From Hippophae tibetana (Eukaryota; Streptophyta; Magnoliopsida; Rosales; Elaeagnaceae): 64,000 bases of DNA. A program made the position numbers and the translations under genes. The stretch spans positions 2,728,001 through 2,792,000 of the forward strand of contig JAZDXN010000026.1 in the NCBI GenBank assembly GCA_037013495.1, given 5' to 3'. This document shows, one piece after another, positions 13,479-25,488 of this stretch (positions are counted from its first letter, which is position 1; each line of letters opens with the position of its first letter). The notes under the pieces are model-generated. The model was not told the DNA's origin and searched no databases. It was given only the letters and a program-made list of their open reading frames with translations.

Positions 13479-14570
13479 TCGTTCACAATTTCAAAAACAA
13501 CAAAACATTTGTTAAATATGAGTTACAACTTTCAACATAGATATCTTTTCACTCGGCTACCGAAACCACTATTATAATATATCAAATCGAAGCTCGTATC
13601 AAATTACACAATATGTTTTGGTCCCGCCCAGGAAAATCGTTTTTGTACCCAAATTACATCATTTACATCACTTAACGAGTGTTTAAAGTTTTTGACGCAC
13701 CATTTTAATTTTTCTTACTTCTGGTTTAATTCAATAGAGCTATACAGGAGATATTGGTGCGGACCTAGGTTTGTTTATTTATATTTCCAATAAGTATCTT
13801 TTCTTCAAAAAAAATAAGAGAACAGAAAAAGGAAGAGGATGTCGTTCACAATCTCAAAAACAACAAAACTTTTGTTAAATATGTGTTACAACTTTCAACG
13901 GAGATATCTTTTGACTCGGGTATCGAAACCACTATTATAATATATAAAATCGAAGCTCGTATCAAATTACGCAATATATTTTGCTCCCGCCCAGGAAAAT
14001 CGTTTTTGTACCCAACTTAGATCGTTTACATCACTTACCGAGTGTTTACAGTTTTTGACGCACCATTTTCATTTTTCTTACTTCTAGTTTAATTCAATAG
14101 AGCTATACAGGAGATAATGGTGCGGACCTAGGGTTGTTTATTTATATTTCTAATAAGTATCTTTTCTTCAAAAAAAAAATAAGAGAAGAGAAAAAGAAAG
14201 AGGATGTCGTTCCCATTTTCAAAAACAACAAAACATTTGGTTAATATGAGTTATAACTTTCAAAGGAAATATCTTTTGACTCGTGTATTGAAACCACTAT
14301 TATAATATATCAAATCGAAGCTCGTATCAAATTACACAATATGTTGTGGTCCCGACCAGTAAAATCGTTTTTGTACCCAAATTACATCGTTTAACTCACT
14401 TATCGAGTGTTTAAAGTTTTTGATGCACCATTTTCATTTTTCTTACTTCTGGTTTAATTCAACAGAGCTATACAGGCGATAATGGTGCCAACCTAGGGTT
14501 GTTTATTTATATTTCCAATAAGTCTCTTTTCTTCAAAAAAAAATAAGAGAAGAGAAAAAGAAAGAGGATG
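13479..14570 (+). repeat. A-B-C triplet, copy 1
   Basis: Units start at 13479 (A), 13842 (B) and 14207 (C). Private marks shared with the copy 2182 bp downstream are cattttaattt (13701 and 15883) in A and ttataactttcaaagg with ctcgtgtattg in C (14251 and 16432). B carries aatctcaaaaac, as in the B units at 12750 and 15296. Confidence 0.88.
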
Positions 14571-15660
14571 TCGTTCACATTTTCAAAAACAACAAAACAT
14601 TTGGTAAATATGAGTTACAGCTTTCAACGGAGATATCTTTTGACTCGGGTTTCGAAACCACTATTATAATATATCAAATCGAAGCTCGTATTAAATAACA
14701 CAATATGTTTTGCTCCAGCCTAGGAAAATCGTTTTTGAACCCAAATTATATCGTTTACATCACTTAACGAGTGTTTAAAGTTTTTGACGCACCGTTTTCA
14801 TTTTTCTTACTTCTGGTATAATCCAATAGAGCTATACAGGAGATATTGGTGCGGACCTAGGTTTGTTTATTTATATTTCCAATAAGTCTGTTTGCTTAAA
14901 AAAAATAAGAGAAGAGAAAAAGAAAGAGGATGTCGTTCACAATTTCAAAAACAACAAAACATTTGGTAAATAAGAGTTACAACTTTCAACGGAGATATCT
15001 TTTGACTCGGGTTTCGAAACAACTATTATAATATATCAAATCGAAGCTCGTATCAAATTACACAATATGTTTTGGTCCCGCCCAGGAAAATCGTTTTTGT
15101 ACCCAAATTACATCATGTACATCACTTAACGAGTGTTTAAAGTTTTTGACGCACCATTTTCATTTTTCTTACTTCTGGTTTAATTCAATAGAGCTATACA
15201 GGAGATATTGGTGCGGACCTAGGTTTGTTTATTTATATTTCCAATAAGTATCTTTTCTTCAAAAAAAATAAGAGAACAGAAAAAGGAAGAGGATGTCGTT
15301 CACAATCTCAAAAACAACAAAACTTTTGTTAAATATGTGTTACAACTTTCAACGGAGATATCTTTTGACTCGGGTATCGAAACCACTATTATAATATATA
15401 AAATCGAAGCTCTTATCAAATTACGCAATATATTTTGCTCCCGCCCAGGAAAATCGTTTTTGTACCCAACTTAGATCGTTTACATCACTTACCGAGTGTT
15501 TACAGTTTTTGACGCACCATTTTCATTTTTCTTACTTCTGGTTTAATTCAATAGAGCTATACAGGAGATATTGGTGCCGACATAGGTTTGTTGATTTATA
15601 TTTCCAATAAGTCTCTATTCTTCAAAAAAAAAATAAGAGAAGAGAAAAAGAAAGAGGATG
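14571..15660 (+). repeat. Recombinant units D/I, J/A and B/K
   Basis: The unit at 14571 starts as D (ttacagcttt) and continues as I (gggtttcg, gtattaaataac, tttgaaccc). The unit at 14933 starts as J (aaataagag, gggtttcg) and continues as A (atgttttggtcccgcc). The unit at 15296 is B but ends with the K tail (gccgacatagg, tctctattc). Three composites in a row suggest a locally active recombination zone. Confidence 0.75.
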
Positions 15661-17117
15661 TCGTTCACAATTTCAAAAACAACAAAACATTTGTTAAATA
15701 TGAGTTACAACTTTCAACATAGATATCTTTTCACTCGGCTACCGAAACCACTATTATAATATATCAAATCGAAGCTCGTATCAAATTACACAATATGTTT
15801 TGGTCCCGCCCAGGAAAATCGTTTTTGTACCCAAATTACATCATTTACATCACTTAACGAGTGTTTAAAGTTTTTGACGCACCATTTTAATTTTTCTTAC
15901 TTCTGGTTTAATTCAATAGAGCTATACAGGAGATATTGGTGCGGACCTAGGTTTGTTTATTTATATTTCCAATAAGTATCTTTTCTTCAAAAAAAATAAG
16001 AGAACAGAAAAAGGAAGAGGATGTCGTTCACAATTTCAAAAACAACAAAACATTTGTTAAATATGTGTTACAACTTTCAACGGAGATATCTTTTGACTCG
16101 GGTATCGAAACCACTATTATAATAAATAAAATCGAAGCTCGTATCAAATTACGCAATATATTTTGCTCCCGCCCAGGAAAATCGTTTTTGTACCCAACTT
16201 AGATCGTTTACATCACTTACCGAGTGTTTACAGTTTTTGACGCACCATTTTCATTTTTCTTACTTCTGGTTTAATTCAATAGAGCTATACAGGAGATAAT
16301 GGTGCGGACCTAGGGTTGTTTATTTATATTTCTAATAAGTATCTTTTCTTCAAAAAAAAATAAGAGAAGAGAAAAAGAAAGAGGATGTCGTTCCCATTTT
16401 CAAAAACAACAAAACATTTGGTTAATATGAGTTATAACTTTCAAAGGAAATATCTTTTGACTCGTGTATTGAAACCACTATTATAATATATCAAATCGAA
16501 GCTCGTATCAAATTACACAATATGTTGTGGTCCCGACCAGTAAAATCGTTTTTGTACCCAAATTACATCGTTTGACTCACTTATCGAGTGTTTAAAGTTT
16601 TTGATGCACCATTTTCATTTTTCTTACTTCTGGTTTAATTCAACAGAGCTATACAGGCGATAATGGTGCCAACCTAGGGTTGTTTATTTATATTTCCAAT
16701 AAGTCTCTTTTCTTCAAAAAAAAAAAATAAGAGAAGAGAAAAAGAAAGAGGATGTCGTTCACATTTTCAAAAACAACAAAACATTTGGTAAATATGAGTT
16801 ACAGCTTTCAACGGAGATATCTTTTGACTCGGGTATCGAAACCACTATTATAATATATCAAATCGAAGCTCGTATCAAATTACACAATATGTTTTGCTCC
16901 AGCCCAAGAAAATCGTTTTTTACCCAAATTACATCGTTTACATCACTTAACGAGTGTTTAAAGTTTTTGACGCACCGTTTTCATTTTTCTTAATTCTGGT
17001 TTAATTCAATAGAGCTATACAGGAGATATTGGTGCGGACCTAGGTTTGTTTATTTATATTTCCAATAAGTCTCTGTTCTTCAAAAAAAAATAAGAGAAGA
17101 GAAAAAGAAAGAGGATG
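15661..17117 (+). repeat. A-B-C triplet copy 2, plus D
   Basis: Units start at 15661 (A), 16024 (B), 16388 (C) and 16755 (D). A and C carry the same private changes as the triplet at 13479, six monomers (2182 bp) upstream. B does not: it has aatttcaaaaac where the upstream B has aatctcaaaaac, so B may have been converted separately. Confidence 0.82.
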
Positions 17118-18940
17118 TCGTTCACATTTTCAAAAATAACAAAAGATTTCGTAAATATGAGTTACAACTATCAACGGAGATATCTTTTGACTCGGGTATC
17201 GAAACCACTATTATAATATATCAAATCGAAGCTCTTATCAAATTACACAATATGTTTTGGTCCCGCCCAGGCAAATCGTTTTTGTACCCAAATTACATCA
17301 TTTACATCACTTAACGAGTGTTTAAAGTTTTTGACGCACCATTTTCATTTTTCTTACTTCTCGTTTAATTCAATAGAGCTATACAGGAGATATTGGTGCG
17401 GACCTAGGTTTGTTTATTTATATTTCCAATAAGTATCCTTTCTGCAAAAAAAAATAAGAGAAGAGAAAAAGAAAGAGGATGTCGTTCACAATTTCAAAAA
17501 CACCAAAACATTTGGTAAATATGTGTTACAACTTTCAACGGAGATATCTTTTGACTCGGGTATCGAAACCACTATTATAATATATCAAATCGAAGCTCGT
17601 ATCAAATTACACAATATATTTTGGTCCCGCCCAGGAAAATCGTTTTTGTACCCACCTTAGATTGTTTACATCACTTACCGAGTGTTTACAGTTTTTGACG
17701 CACCATTTTCATTTTTCTTACTTCTGGTTTAATTCAATAGAGCTATACAGGAGATAATGGTGCCAACCTAGGGTTGTTTATTTATATTTCTAATAAGTCT
17801 CTTTTCTTCAAAAAAAAAAATAAGAGAAGAGAAAAAGAAAGAGGATGTCGTTCCCATTTTCAAAAACAACAAAACATTTTCTTAATATGAGTTACAACTT
17901 TCAACGGAGATAACTTTTGACTCGGGTATCAAAACCACTAATATGATATATCAAATTGCAGCTCGTATCAAATTACACAATATATTTTGGTCCTGCCCAG
18001 GAAAATCATTTTTGTACACAAATTACATCGCTTACATCACTTACCGAGTGCTTAAAGTTTTTGACGCACCATTTTCATTTTTCTTACTTCTGGTTTAATT
18101 CAATAGAGCTATACAGGAGATAATGGTGCCGACCTAGGGTTGTTTATTTATAATTCCAATAAGTCTCTTTTCTTCAAAAAAAAAATAAGAGAAGAGAAAA
18201 AGAAAGAGGATGTTGTTCACATTTTCAAAAACAACAAAACATTTGGTAAATATGAGTTACAACTTTCAACGGAGATATCTTTTGACTCGGGTATCGAAAC
18301 CACTATTATAATATATCAAATCGAAGCTCGTATCAAATTACGCAATATGTTTTGCTCCTGCCTAGGAAAATCGTTTTTGTACCCAAATTACATCATTTAC
18401 ATCACTTAACGAGTGTTTAAAGTTTTTGACGCACCATTTTCATTTTTCTTACTTCTGGTTTAATTCAATAGAGCTATACAGGAGATATTGGTGCGGACCT
18501 AGGTTTGTTTATTTATATTTCCAATAAGTATCTTTTCTTCAAAAAAAAAATAAGAGAAGAGAAAAAGAAAGAGGATGTCGTTCCCATTTTCAAAAACAAC
18601 AAAACATTTGGTTAATATGAGTTACAACTTTCAAAGGAGATATCTTTTGACTCGGGTATCGAAACCACTATTATAATATATCAAATCGAAGCTCGTATCA
18701 AATTACACAATATGTTGTGGTCCCGACCAGTAAAATCGTTTTTGTACCCATATTACATCGTTTAACTCACTTATCGAATGTTTAAAGTTTTTGACGCACC
18801 ATTTTCATTTTTCTTACTTCTGGTTTAATTCAATAGAGCTATACAGGAGATAATGGTGCCAACCTAGGGTTGTTTATTTATATTTCCAATAAGTATCTTT
18901 TCTTCAAAAAAAAAAAAAGAAGAGAAAAAGAAAGAGGATG
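17118..18940 (+). repeat. H/A recombinant followed by Q-X-C' units
   Basis: The unit at 17118 starts as H (ataacaaaagatttcg, caactatcaac) and ends as A (atgttttggtcccgcccaggc). It is followed at 17482 by an aacaccaaaac unit, at 17848 by a unit with cattttcttaatatg (Q), at 18213 by X (tgttgttcac, gcaatatgttttgctcctgcc) and at 18578 by C' (catattac, cgaatg). The Q-X-C'-G series recurs at 46581-48033. Confidence 0.78.
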
Positions 18941-21486
18941 TCGTTCACATTTTCAAAAACAACAAAACATTTGGTAAATATGAGTTACAACTTTAAACCG
19001 CGATATCTTTTGACTCTGGTATTGAAACCACTATTATGATATATCAAATTGAAGCTCGTATCAAATTACACAATATATTTTGGTCCTGCCCAGGAAAATC
19101 GTTTTTGTACACAAATTACATCGTTTACATCACTTACCGAGTGTTTAAAGTTTTTGACGCACCATTTTCATTTTTCTTACTTCTGGTTTAATTCAATAGA
19201 GCTATACAGGAGATAATGGTGCCGACCTAGGGTTGTTTATTTATAATTCCAATAAGTCTCTTTTCTTCAAAAAAAAAATAAGAGAAGAGAAAAAGAAAGA
19301 GGATGTCGTTCACATTTTCAAAAATAACAAAAGATTTCGTAAATATGAGTTACAACTATCAACGGAGATATCTTTTGACTCGGGTATCGAAACCACTATT
19401 ATAATATATCAAATCGAAGCTCGTATCAAATTACACAATATGTTTTGATCCCGACCAGGAAAATCATTTTTGTACCTAAATTATATTGTTTACATCACTT
19501 ACCGAGTGTTTAAAGTTTTTGACGCACCATTTTCATTTTCCTTACTTATGGTTTAATTCAATAGAGCTATATAGGAGATATTGGTGCCGACCTAGGGTTG
19601 TTTCTTTATATTTTCAATCAGTCTCTATTCTTCACAAAAAATAAGAGAAGAGAAAAAGAAAGAGGATGTCGTTCACATTTTCAAAAACAACAAAACATTT
19701 GGTAAGTATGAGTTACAACTTTCAACGGAGATAAATTTTGACTCGGGTATCGAAACCACTATTATAATATATCAAATCGAAGCTCGTATCAAATTACACA
19801 ATATGTTTTGCTCCCGTCCAGGAAAATCGTTTTTGTACCCAAATTACATCGTTTACATCACTTAAAGAGTGTTTAAATTTTTTGTCGCACCGTTTTCATA
19901 TTTCTTACTTCTGGTTTAATTCAATAGAGCTATACAGGAGATATTGGTGCCGACCTAGGGTTGTTGATTAATATTTCCAATAAGTCTCTATTCTTCAAAA
20001 AAAAAATAAGAGAAGAGAAAAAGAAAGTGGATGTTGTTCACATTTTCAAAAACAACAAAACATTTGGTAAATATGAGTTACAACTTTCAACGGAGATATC
20101 TTTTGACTCGGGTTTCGAAACCACTATTATAATATATCAAATCGAAGCTCGTATTAAATAACACAATATGTTTTGCTCCAGCCTAGGAAAATCGTTTTTG
20201 AACCCAAATTATATCGTTTACATCACTTAACGAGTGTTTAAAGTTTTTGACGCACCGTTTTCATTTTTCTTACTTCTGGTATAAGTCAATAGAGCTATAC
20301 AGGAGATATTGGTGCGGACCTAGGTTTGTTTATTTATATTTCCAATAAGTCTGTTTGCTTAAAAAAAAAATAAGAGAAGAGAAAAAGAAAGAGGATGTCG
20401 TTCACAATTTCAAAAACAACAAAACATTTGTTAAATATGTGTTACAACTTTCAACGGAGATATCTTTTGACTCGGCTACCGAAACCACTATTATAATATA
20501 TCAAATCGAAGCTCGTATCAAATTACACAATATGTTTTGGTCCCGCCCAGGAAAATCGTTTTTGTACCCAAATTACATCATTTACATCACTTAACGAGTG
20601 TTTAAAGTTTTTGACGCACCATTTTCATTTTTCTTACTTCTGGTTTAATTCAATAGAGCTATACAGGAGATATTGGTGCGGACCTAGGTTTGTTTATTTA
20701 TATTTCCAATAAGTATCTTTTCTTCAAAAAAAATAAGAGAAGAGAAAAAGAAAGAGGATGTCGTTCACAATTTCAAAAACAACAAATCATTTGTTAAATA
20801 TGTGTTACAACTTTCAACGGAGATATCTTTTGACTCGGGTATCGAAACCACTATTATAATATATCAAATCGAAGCTCGTATCAAATTACACAATATGTTT
20901 TGGTCCCGCCCAGGAAAATCGTTTTTGTACCCAAATTACATCATTTACATCACTTAACGAGTGTTTAAAGTTTTTGACGCACCATTTTCATTTTTCTTAC
21001 TTCTGGTTTAATTCAATAGAGCTATACAGGAGATATTGGTGCGGACCTAGGTTTGTTTATTTATATTTCCAATAAGTATCTTTTCTTCAAAAAAAATAAG
21101 AGAAGAGAAAAAGAAAGAGGATGTCGTTCACAATTTCAAAAACAACAAATCATTTGTTAAATATGTGTTACAACTTTCAACGGAGATATCTTTTGACTCG
21201 GGTATCGAAACCACTATTATAATATATCAAATCGAAGCTCGTATCAAATTACGCAATATATTTTGCTCCCGCCCAGGAAAATCGTTTTTGTACCCAACTT
21301 AGATCGTTTACATCCCTTACCGAGTGTTTACAGTTTTTGACGCACCATTTTCATTTTTCTTACTTCTGGTTTAATTCAATAGAGCTATACAGGAGATAAT
21401 GGTGCGGACCTAGGGTTGTTTATTTATATTTCTAATAAGTATTTTTCTTCAAAAAAAAATAAGAGAAGAGAAAAAGAAAGAGGATG

Positions 21487-21850
21487 TCGTTCCCATTTTC
21501 AAAAACAACAAAACATTTGGTTAATATGAGTTACAACTTTCAAAGGAAATATCTTTTGACTCGGGTATCGAAACCACTATTATAATATATCAAATCGAAG
21601 CTCGTATCAAATTACACAATATGTTGTGGTCCCGACCAGTAAAATCGTTTTTGTACCCAAATTACATCGTTTAACTCACTTATCGAGTGTTTAAAGTTTT
21701 TGACGCACCGTTTTCATTTTTCTTACTTCTGGTTTAATTCAATAGAGCTATACAGGAGATATTGGTGCGGACCTAGGTTTGTTTATTTATATTTCCAATA
21801 AGTCTGTTTGCTTCAAAAAAAAATAAGAGAAGAGAAAAAGAAAGAGGATG
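21487..21850 (+). repeat. Monomer type C
   Basis: Type C is marked by ttcccattttc, ggttaatatgag, ctttcaaaggaaatatc, atgttgtggtcccgaccag and a catcgtttaactcactta segment where other units read tttacatcactta. This copy ends with gcaccgttttc and gtgcggacctaggtttg, a tail otherwise seen on D-like units. Confidence 0.85.
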
Positions 21851-22214
21851 TCGTTCACAATTTCAAAAACAACAAAACATTTGGTAAATATGAGTTACAA
21901 CTTTTAACGGAGATATCTTTTGACTCGGGTATCGAAACCACTATTATAATATATCAAATCGAAGCTCGTATCAAATTACACAATATGTTTTGTTCCAGCC
22001 CAGGAAAATCGTTTTTGTACCCAAATTACATCGTTTACATCACTTAACGTGTGTTTAAAGTTTTTGACGCACCGTTTTCATTTTTCTTACTTCTGGTTTA
22101 ATTCAATAGAGCTATACAGGAGATATTGGTGCGGACCTAGGTTTGTTTATTTATATTTCCAATAAGTCTCTGTTCTTCAAAAAAAAATAAGAGAAGAGAA
22201 AAAGAAAGAGGATG
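21851..22214 (+). repeat. Monomer type D
   Basis: Type D has ggtaaatatgag, gggtatcg, atgttttgttccagccc, gcaccgttttc and a tctctgttcttc hairpin arm. Most D units read ttacagcttt; this one reads ttacaactttt and has acgtgtg where others have acgagtg. Confidence 0.8.
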
Positions 22215-22577
22215 TCGTTCACATTTTCAAAAACAACAAAACATTTGGTTTATATGAGTTACAACTTTCAACGGAGATATCTTTTGACTCGGCTATCGAA
22301 ACCACTATTATAATATATCAAATCGAAGCTCGTATCAAATTACACAATATGTTTTGGTCCCGCCCAGGCAAATCGTTTTTGTAACCAAATTACATCATTT
22401 ACATCACTTAACGAGTGTTTAAAGTTTTTGACGCACCATTTTCATTTTTCTTACTTCTAGTTTAATTCAATAGAGCTATACAGGAGATATTGGTGCGGAC
22501 CTAGGTTTGTTTATTTATATTTCCAATAAGTCTGTTTGCATCAAAAAAAAATAAGGAAGAGAAAAAGAAAGAGGATG
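22215..22577 (+). repeat. Monomer type E
   Basis: Type E is marked by ggtttatatgag, ggctatcg, cccaggcaaatcg and tttttgtaacc. Its tail carries gtctgtttgcatc and the shortened purine tract aaggaagag, a deletion also seen after E at 30214 and 35671. Confidence 0.85.
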
Positions 22578-22941
22578 TCGTTCACAATTTCAAAAACAAC
22601 AAAACATTTGGTAAATATGAGTTACAACTTTCAACGAAGATATCTTTTGACTCGGGTATCAAAACCACTATTATAATATATCAAATCGAAGCTTATATCA
22701 AATTACACAATATATTTTCGTCCCGCCCAGGAAAATCGTTTTGTACACAAATTACATCGTTTACATCACTTAACGAGTGTTTAAAGTTTTTGACGCACCG
22801 TTTTCATTTTTCTTACTTCTGGTTTAATTCAATAGAGCTATACAGGAGATATTGGTGCCGACATAGGTTTGTTGATTTATATTTCCAATAAGTCTCTATT
22901 CTTCAAAAAAAAAATAAGAGAAAAGAAAAAGAAAGAGGATG
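22578..22941 (+). repeat. Monomer type F
   Basis: Type F has acgaagatatc, gtatcaaaacc, gcttatatc and a 1-bp shorter T run followed by gtacacaaatt. This copy ends with gccgacataggtttgttg and tctctattc. Confidence 0.85.
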
Positions 22942-23307
22942 TCGTTCACAATTTCGAAAACAACAAAACATTTGGTAAATATGAGTTACAACTTTCAACA
23001 TAGATATCTTTTCACTCGGCTATCAAAACCACTATTATAATATATCAAATCGAAGCTTATATCAAATTACACAATATATTTTGGGTCCCGCCCAGGAAAA
23101 TCGTTTTGTACACAAATTACATCGTTTACATCACTTAACGAGTGTTTAAAGTTTTTGACGCACCATTTTCATTTTTCTTACTTCTGGTTTAATTCAATAG
23201 AGCTATACAGGAGATATTGGTGCGGACCTAGGTTTGTTTATTTATATTTCCAATAAGTATCTTTTCTTCAAAAAAAAAAATAAGAGAAGAGAAAAAGAAA
23301 GAGGATG
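22942..23307 (+). repeat. Monomer type A' (A head, F-like tail)
   Basis: The unit begins acaatttcgaaaac and has the caacataga mark of A, but then reads tatcaaaacc, gcttatatc and gttttgtacacaa as in F. The tttcgaaaac mark is shared by the A' units at 30941 and 36761, so the composite was copied with the higher-order repeat. Confidence 0.8.
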
Positions 23308-23667
23308 TCGTTCCCATTTTCAAAAACAACAAAACATTTGGTTAATATGAGTTACAACTTTCAAAGGAGATATCTTTTGACTCGGGTATCGAAACCACTA
23401 TTATAATATATCAAATCGAAGCTCGTATCAAATTACACAATATGTTGTGGTCCCGACCAGTAAAATCGTTTTTGTACCCATATTACATCGTTTAACTCAC
23501 TTATCGAATGTTTAAAGTTTTTGACGCACCATTTTCATTTTTCTTACTTCTGGTTTAATTCAATAGAGCTATACAGGAGATAATGGTGCCAACCTAGGGT
23601 TGTTTATTTATATTTCCAATAAGTATCTCTTCTTCAAAAAAAAAAGAAGAGAAAAAGAAAGAGGATG
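23308..23667 (+). repeat. Monomer type C'
   Basis: C' differs from C in aaggagatatc, acccatattac and tatcgaatg. Its A run joins directly to gaagag with loss of the usual taag. C' immediately precedes G at 18578, 23308, 26940, 31304, 38219, 40034 and 47309. Confidence 0.88.
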
Positions 23668-24032
23668 TCGTTCACATTTTCAAAAACAACATAACATTTG
23701 GTAAATATGAGTTACAACTTTAAACCGCGATATCTTTTGACTCTGGAATTGAAACCACTATTATGATATATCAAATTGAAGCTCGTATCAAATTACACAA
23801 TATATTTTGGTCCGGCCCAGGAAAATCGTTTTTGTACACAAATTACATCGTTTACATCACTTACCGAGTGTTTAAAGTTTTTGACGCACCATTTTCATTT
23901 TTCTTACTTCTGGTTTAATTCAATAGAGCTATACAGGAGATAATGGTGCCGACCTAGGGTTGTTTATTTATAATTCCAATAAGTCTCTTTTCTTCAAAAA
24001 AAAAATAAGAGAAGAGAAAAAGAAAGAGGATG
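23668..24032 (+). repeat. Monomer type G
   Basis: Type G is the most distinctive unit: ctttaaaccgcgatatc, gactctgg, attgaaacc, actattatgatatatc, tttttgtacacaaatt and a tail with gccgacctaggg and tttataattcc. The aaccgcg mark occurs at 10621, 18996, 23723, 27357, 31720, 38632, 40448 and 47725, always a whole number of monomers apart. Confidence 0.9.
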
Positions 24033-24398
24033 TCGTTCACATTTTCAAAAATAACAAAAGATTTCGTAAATATGAGTTACAACTATCAACGGAGATATCT
24101 TTTGACTCGGGTATCGAAACCACTATTATAATATATCAAATCGAAGCTCGTATCAAATTACACAATATGTTTTGCTCCCGTCCAGGAAAATCGTTTTTGT
24201 ACCCAAATTACATCGTTTACATCACTTAAAGAGTGTTTAAATTTTTTGTCGCACCGTTTTCATATTTCTTACTTCTGGTTTAATTCAATAGAGCTATACA
24301 AGAGATATTGGTGCCGACCTAGGGTTGTTGATTAATATTTCCAATAAGTCTCTATTCTTCCAAAAAAAAAATAAGAGAAGAGAAAAAGAAAGTGGATG
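24033..24398 (+). repeat. Monomer type H
   Basis: Type H has ataacaaaagatttcg, caactatcaac, gctcccgtcc, cttaaagagtg, aattttttgtcgc, catatttctt and a ttgttgattaatatttcc tail. It follows G in every clear copy. H heads also appear in composites at 17118, 32030 and 40758 and in the last partial unit at 63696. Confidence 0.9.
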
Positions 24399-24761
24399 TT
24401 GTTCACATTTTCAAAAACAACAAAACATTTGGTAAATATGAGTTACAACTTTCAACGGAGATATCTTTTGACTCGGGTTTCGAAACCACTATTATAATAT
24501 ATCAAATCGAAGCTCGTATTAAATAACACAATATGTTTAGCTCCAGCCTAGGAAAATCGTTTTTGAACCCAAATTATATCGTTTACATCACTTAACGAGT
24601 GTTTAAAGTTTTTGACGCACCGTTTTCATTTTTCTTACTTCTGGTTTAAGTCAATAGAGCTATACAGGAGATATTGGTGCGGACCTAGGTTTGTTTATTT
24701 ATATTTCCAATAAGTCTGTTTGCTTAAAAAAAAATAAGAGAAGAGAAAAAGAAAGAGCATG
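24399..24761 (+). repeat. Monomer type I
   Basis: Type I starts gtggatgttgttcac and has gggtttcg, gtattaaataacac, gctccagcctagg (here tagctccagcc), tttttgaaccc, attatatcg and tttaagtcaat. It is found at 10207, 11296, 24399, 28033, 32757, 39305, 41124, 44764 and 48400. Confidence 0.9.
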
Positions 24762-25124
24762 TCGTTCACAATTTCAAAAACAACAAAACATTTGGTAAAT
24801 AAGAGTTAAAACTTTCAACGGAGATATCTTTTGACTCGGGTTTCGAAACCACTATTATAATATATCAAATCGAAGCTCGTATCAAATAACACAATATGTT
24901 TTGCTCCAGCCCAGTAAAATCGTTTTTGTACCCAAATTACATCGTTTACATCACTTAACGAGTGTTTAAAGTTTTTGACGCACCGTTTTCATTTTTCTTA
25001 CTTCTGGTTTAATTCAATAGAGCTATACAGGAGATATTGGTGCGGACCTAGGTTTGTTTATTTATATTTCCAATAAGTCTCTTTGCTTCAAAAAAAATAA
25101 GAGAAGAGAAAAAGAAAGAGGATG
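24762..25124 (+). repeat. Monomer type J
   Basis: Type J is marked by ggtaaataagag, gggtttcg, gctcgtatcaaataac, agcccagtaaaatcg and a gtgcggacctaggtttg tail. The head recurs at 11660, 28397, 33121 and 41486 and in J/F composites at 45128 and 48764. Confidence 0.87.
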
Positions 25125-25488
25125 TCGTTCACAATTTCAAAAACAACAAAACATTTGGTAAATATGAGTTACAACTTTCAACGGAGATATCTTTTGACTC
25201 GGGTTTCGAAACCACTATTATAATATATCAAATCGAAGCTCATATCAAATAACACAATATGTTTTGCTCCAGCCCAGGAAAATCGTTTTGTACCCAAATT
25301 ACATCGTTTACATCACTTAACGAGTGTTTAAAGTTTTTGACGCACCGTTTTCATTTTTCTTACTTCTGGTTTAATTCAATAGAGCTATACAGGAGATATT
25401 GGTGCCGACATAGGTTTGTTGATTTATATTTCCAATAAGTCTCTATTCTTCAAAAAAAAAATAAGAGAAGAGAAAAAGAAAGAGGATG
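25125..25488 (+). repeat. Monomer type K
   Basis: Type K reads ggtaaatatgag, gggtttcg, gctcatatcaaataac, a shortened tcgttttgtaccc, and a tail with gccgacataggtttgttg and tctctattc. The tail lacks CCTAGG because the second C is replaced (acatagg). Confidence 0.87.

Larger units (their letters stand above)
18941..23667 (+). repeat. HOR copy of 13 monomers (4727 bp)
   Basis: From G at 18941 to the next G at 23668 is 4727 bp, or 13 units. Recognisable units are G, an H-headed unit (19320 region), I (gtggatgttgttc near 20030), B (21124), then C-D-E-F-A'-C' from 21487. The stretch 20398-21123 holds units mixing A and B features (aaatatgtg with ggctaccg or atgttttggtcccgcc), so the J-K-A portion is altered relative to the copy at 23668. 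Confidence 0.82.

Noticed and set aside
24107-24125. Minus-strand resemblance to a Pol III B box (gtttcgatacc)
   Set aside because: It matches the B-box consensus only partly (two mismatches by eye), and no convincing A box or T-run terminator lies at the expected spacing. A tRNA or SINE origin is not supported.
25186-25210. CENP-B box-like sequence around ctcgggtttcgaaacc
   Set aside because: The TTCG and CGGG elements are present but not in the required order and spacing on either strand.
25125-25488. Monomer as an old dimer of 182-bp halves
   Set aside because: Weak similarities (ttttgac with ttttgac, tcaaatcgaagct with tcaatagagct) fall at offsets of about 143-148 bp and drift, not at 182 bp. 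A formal self-alignment of the consensus would be needed to claim an internal repeat.
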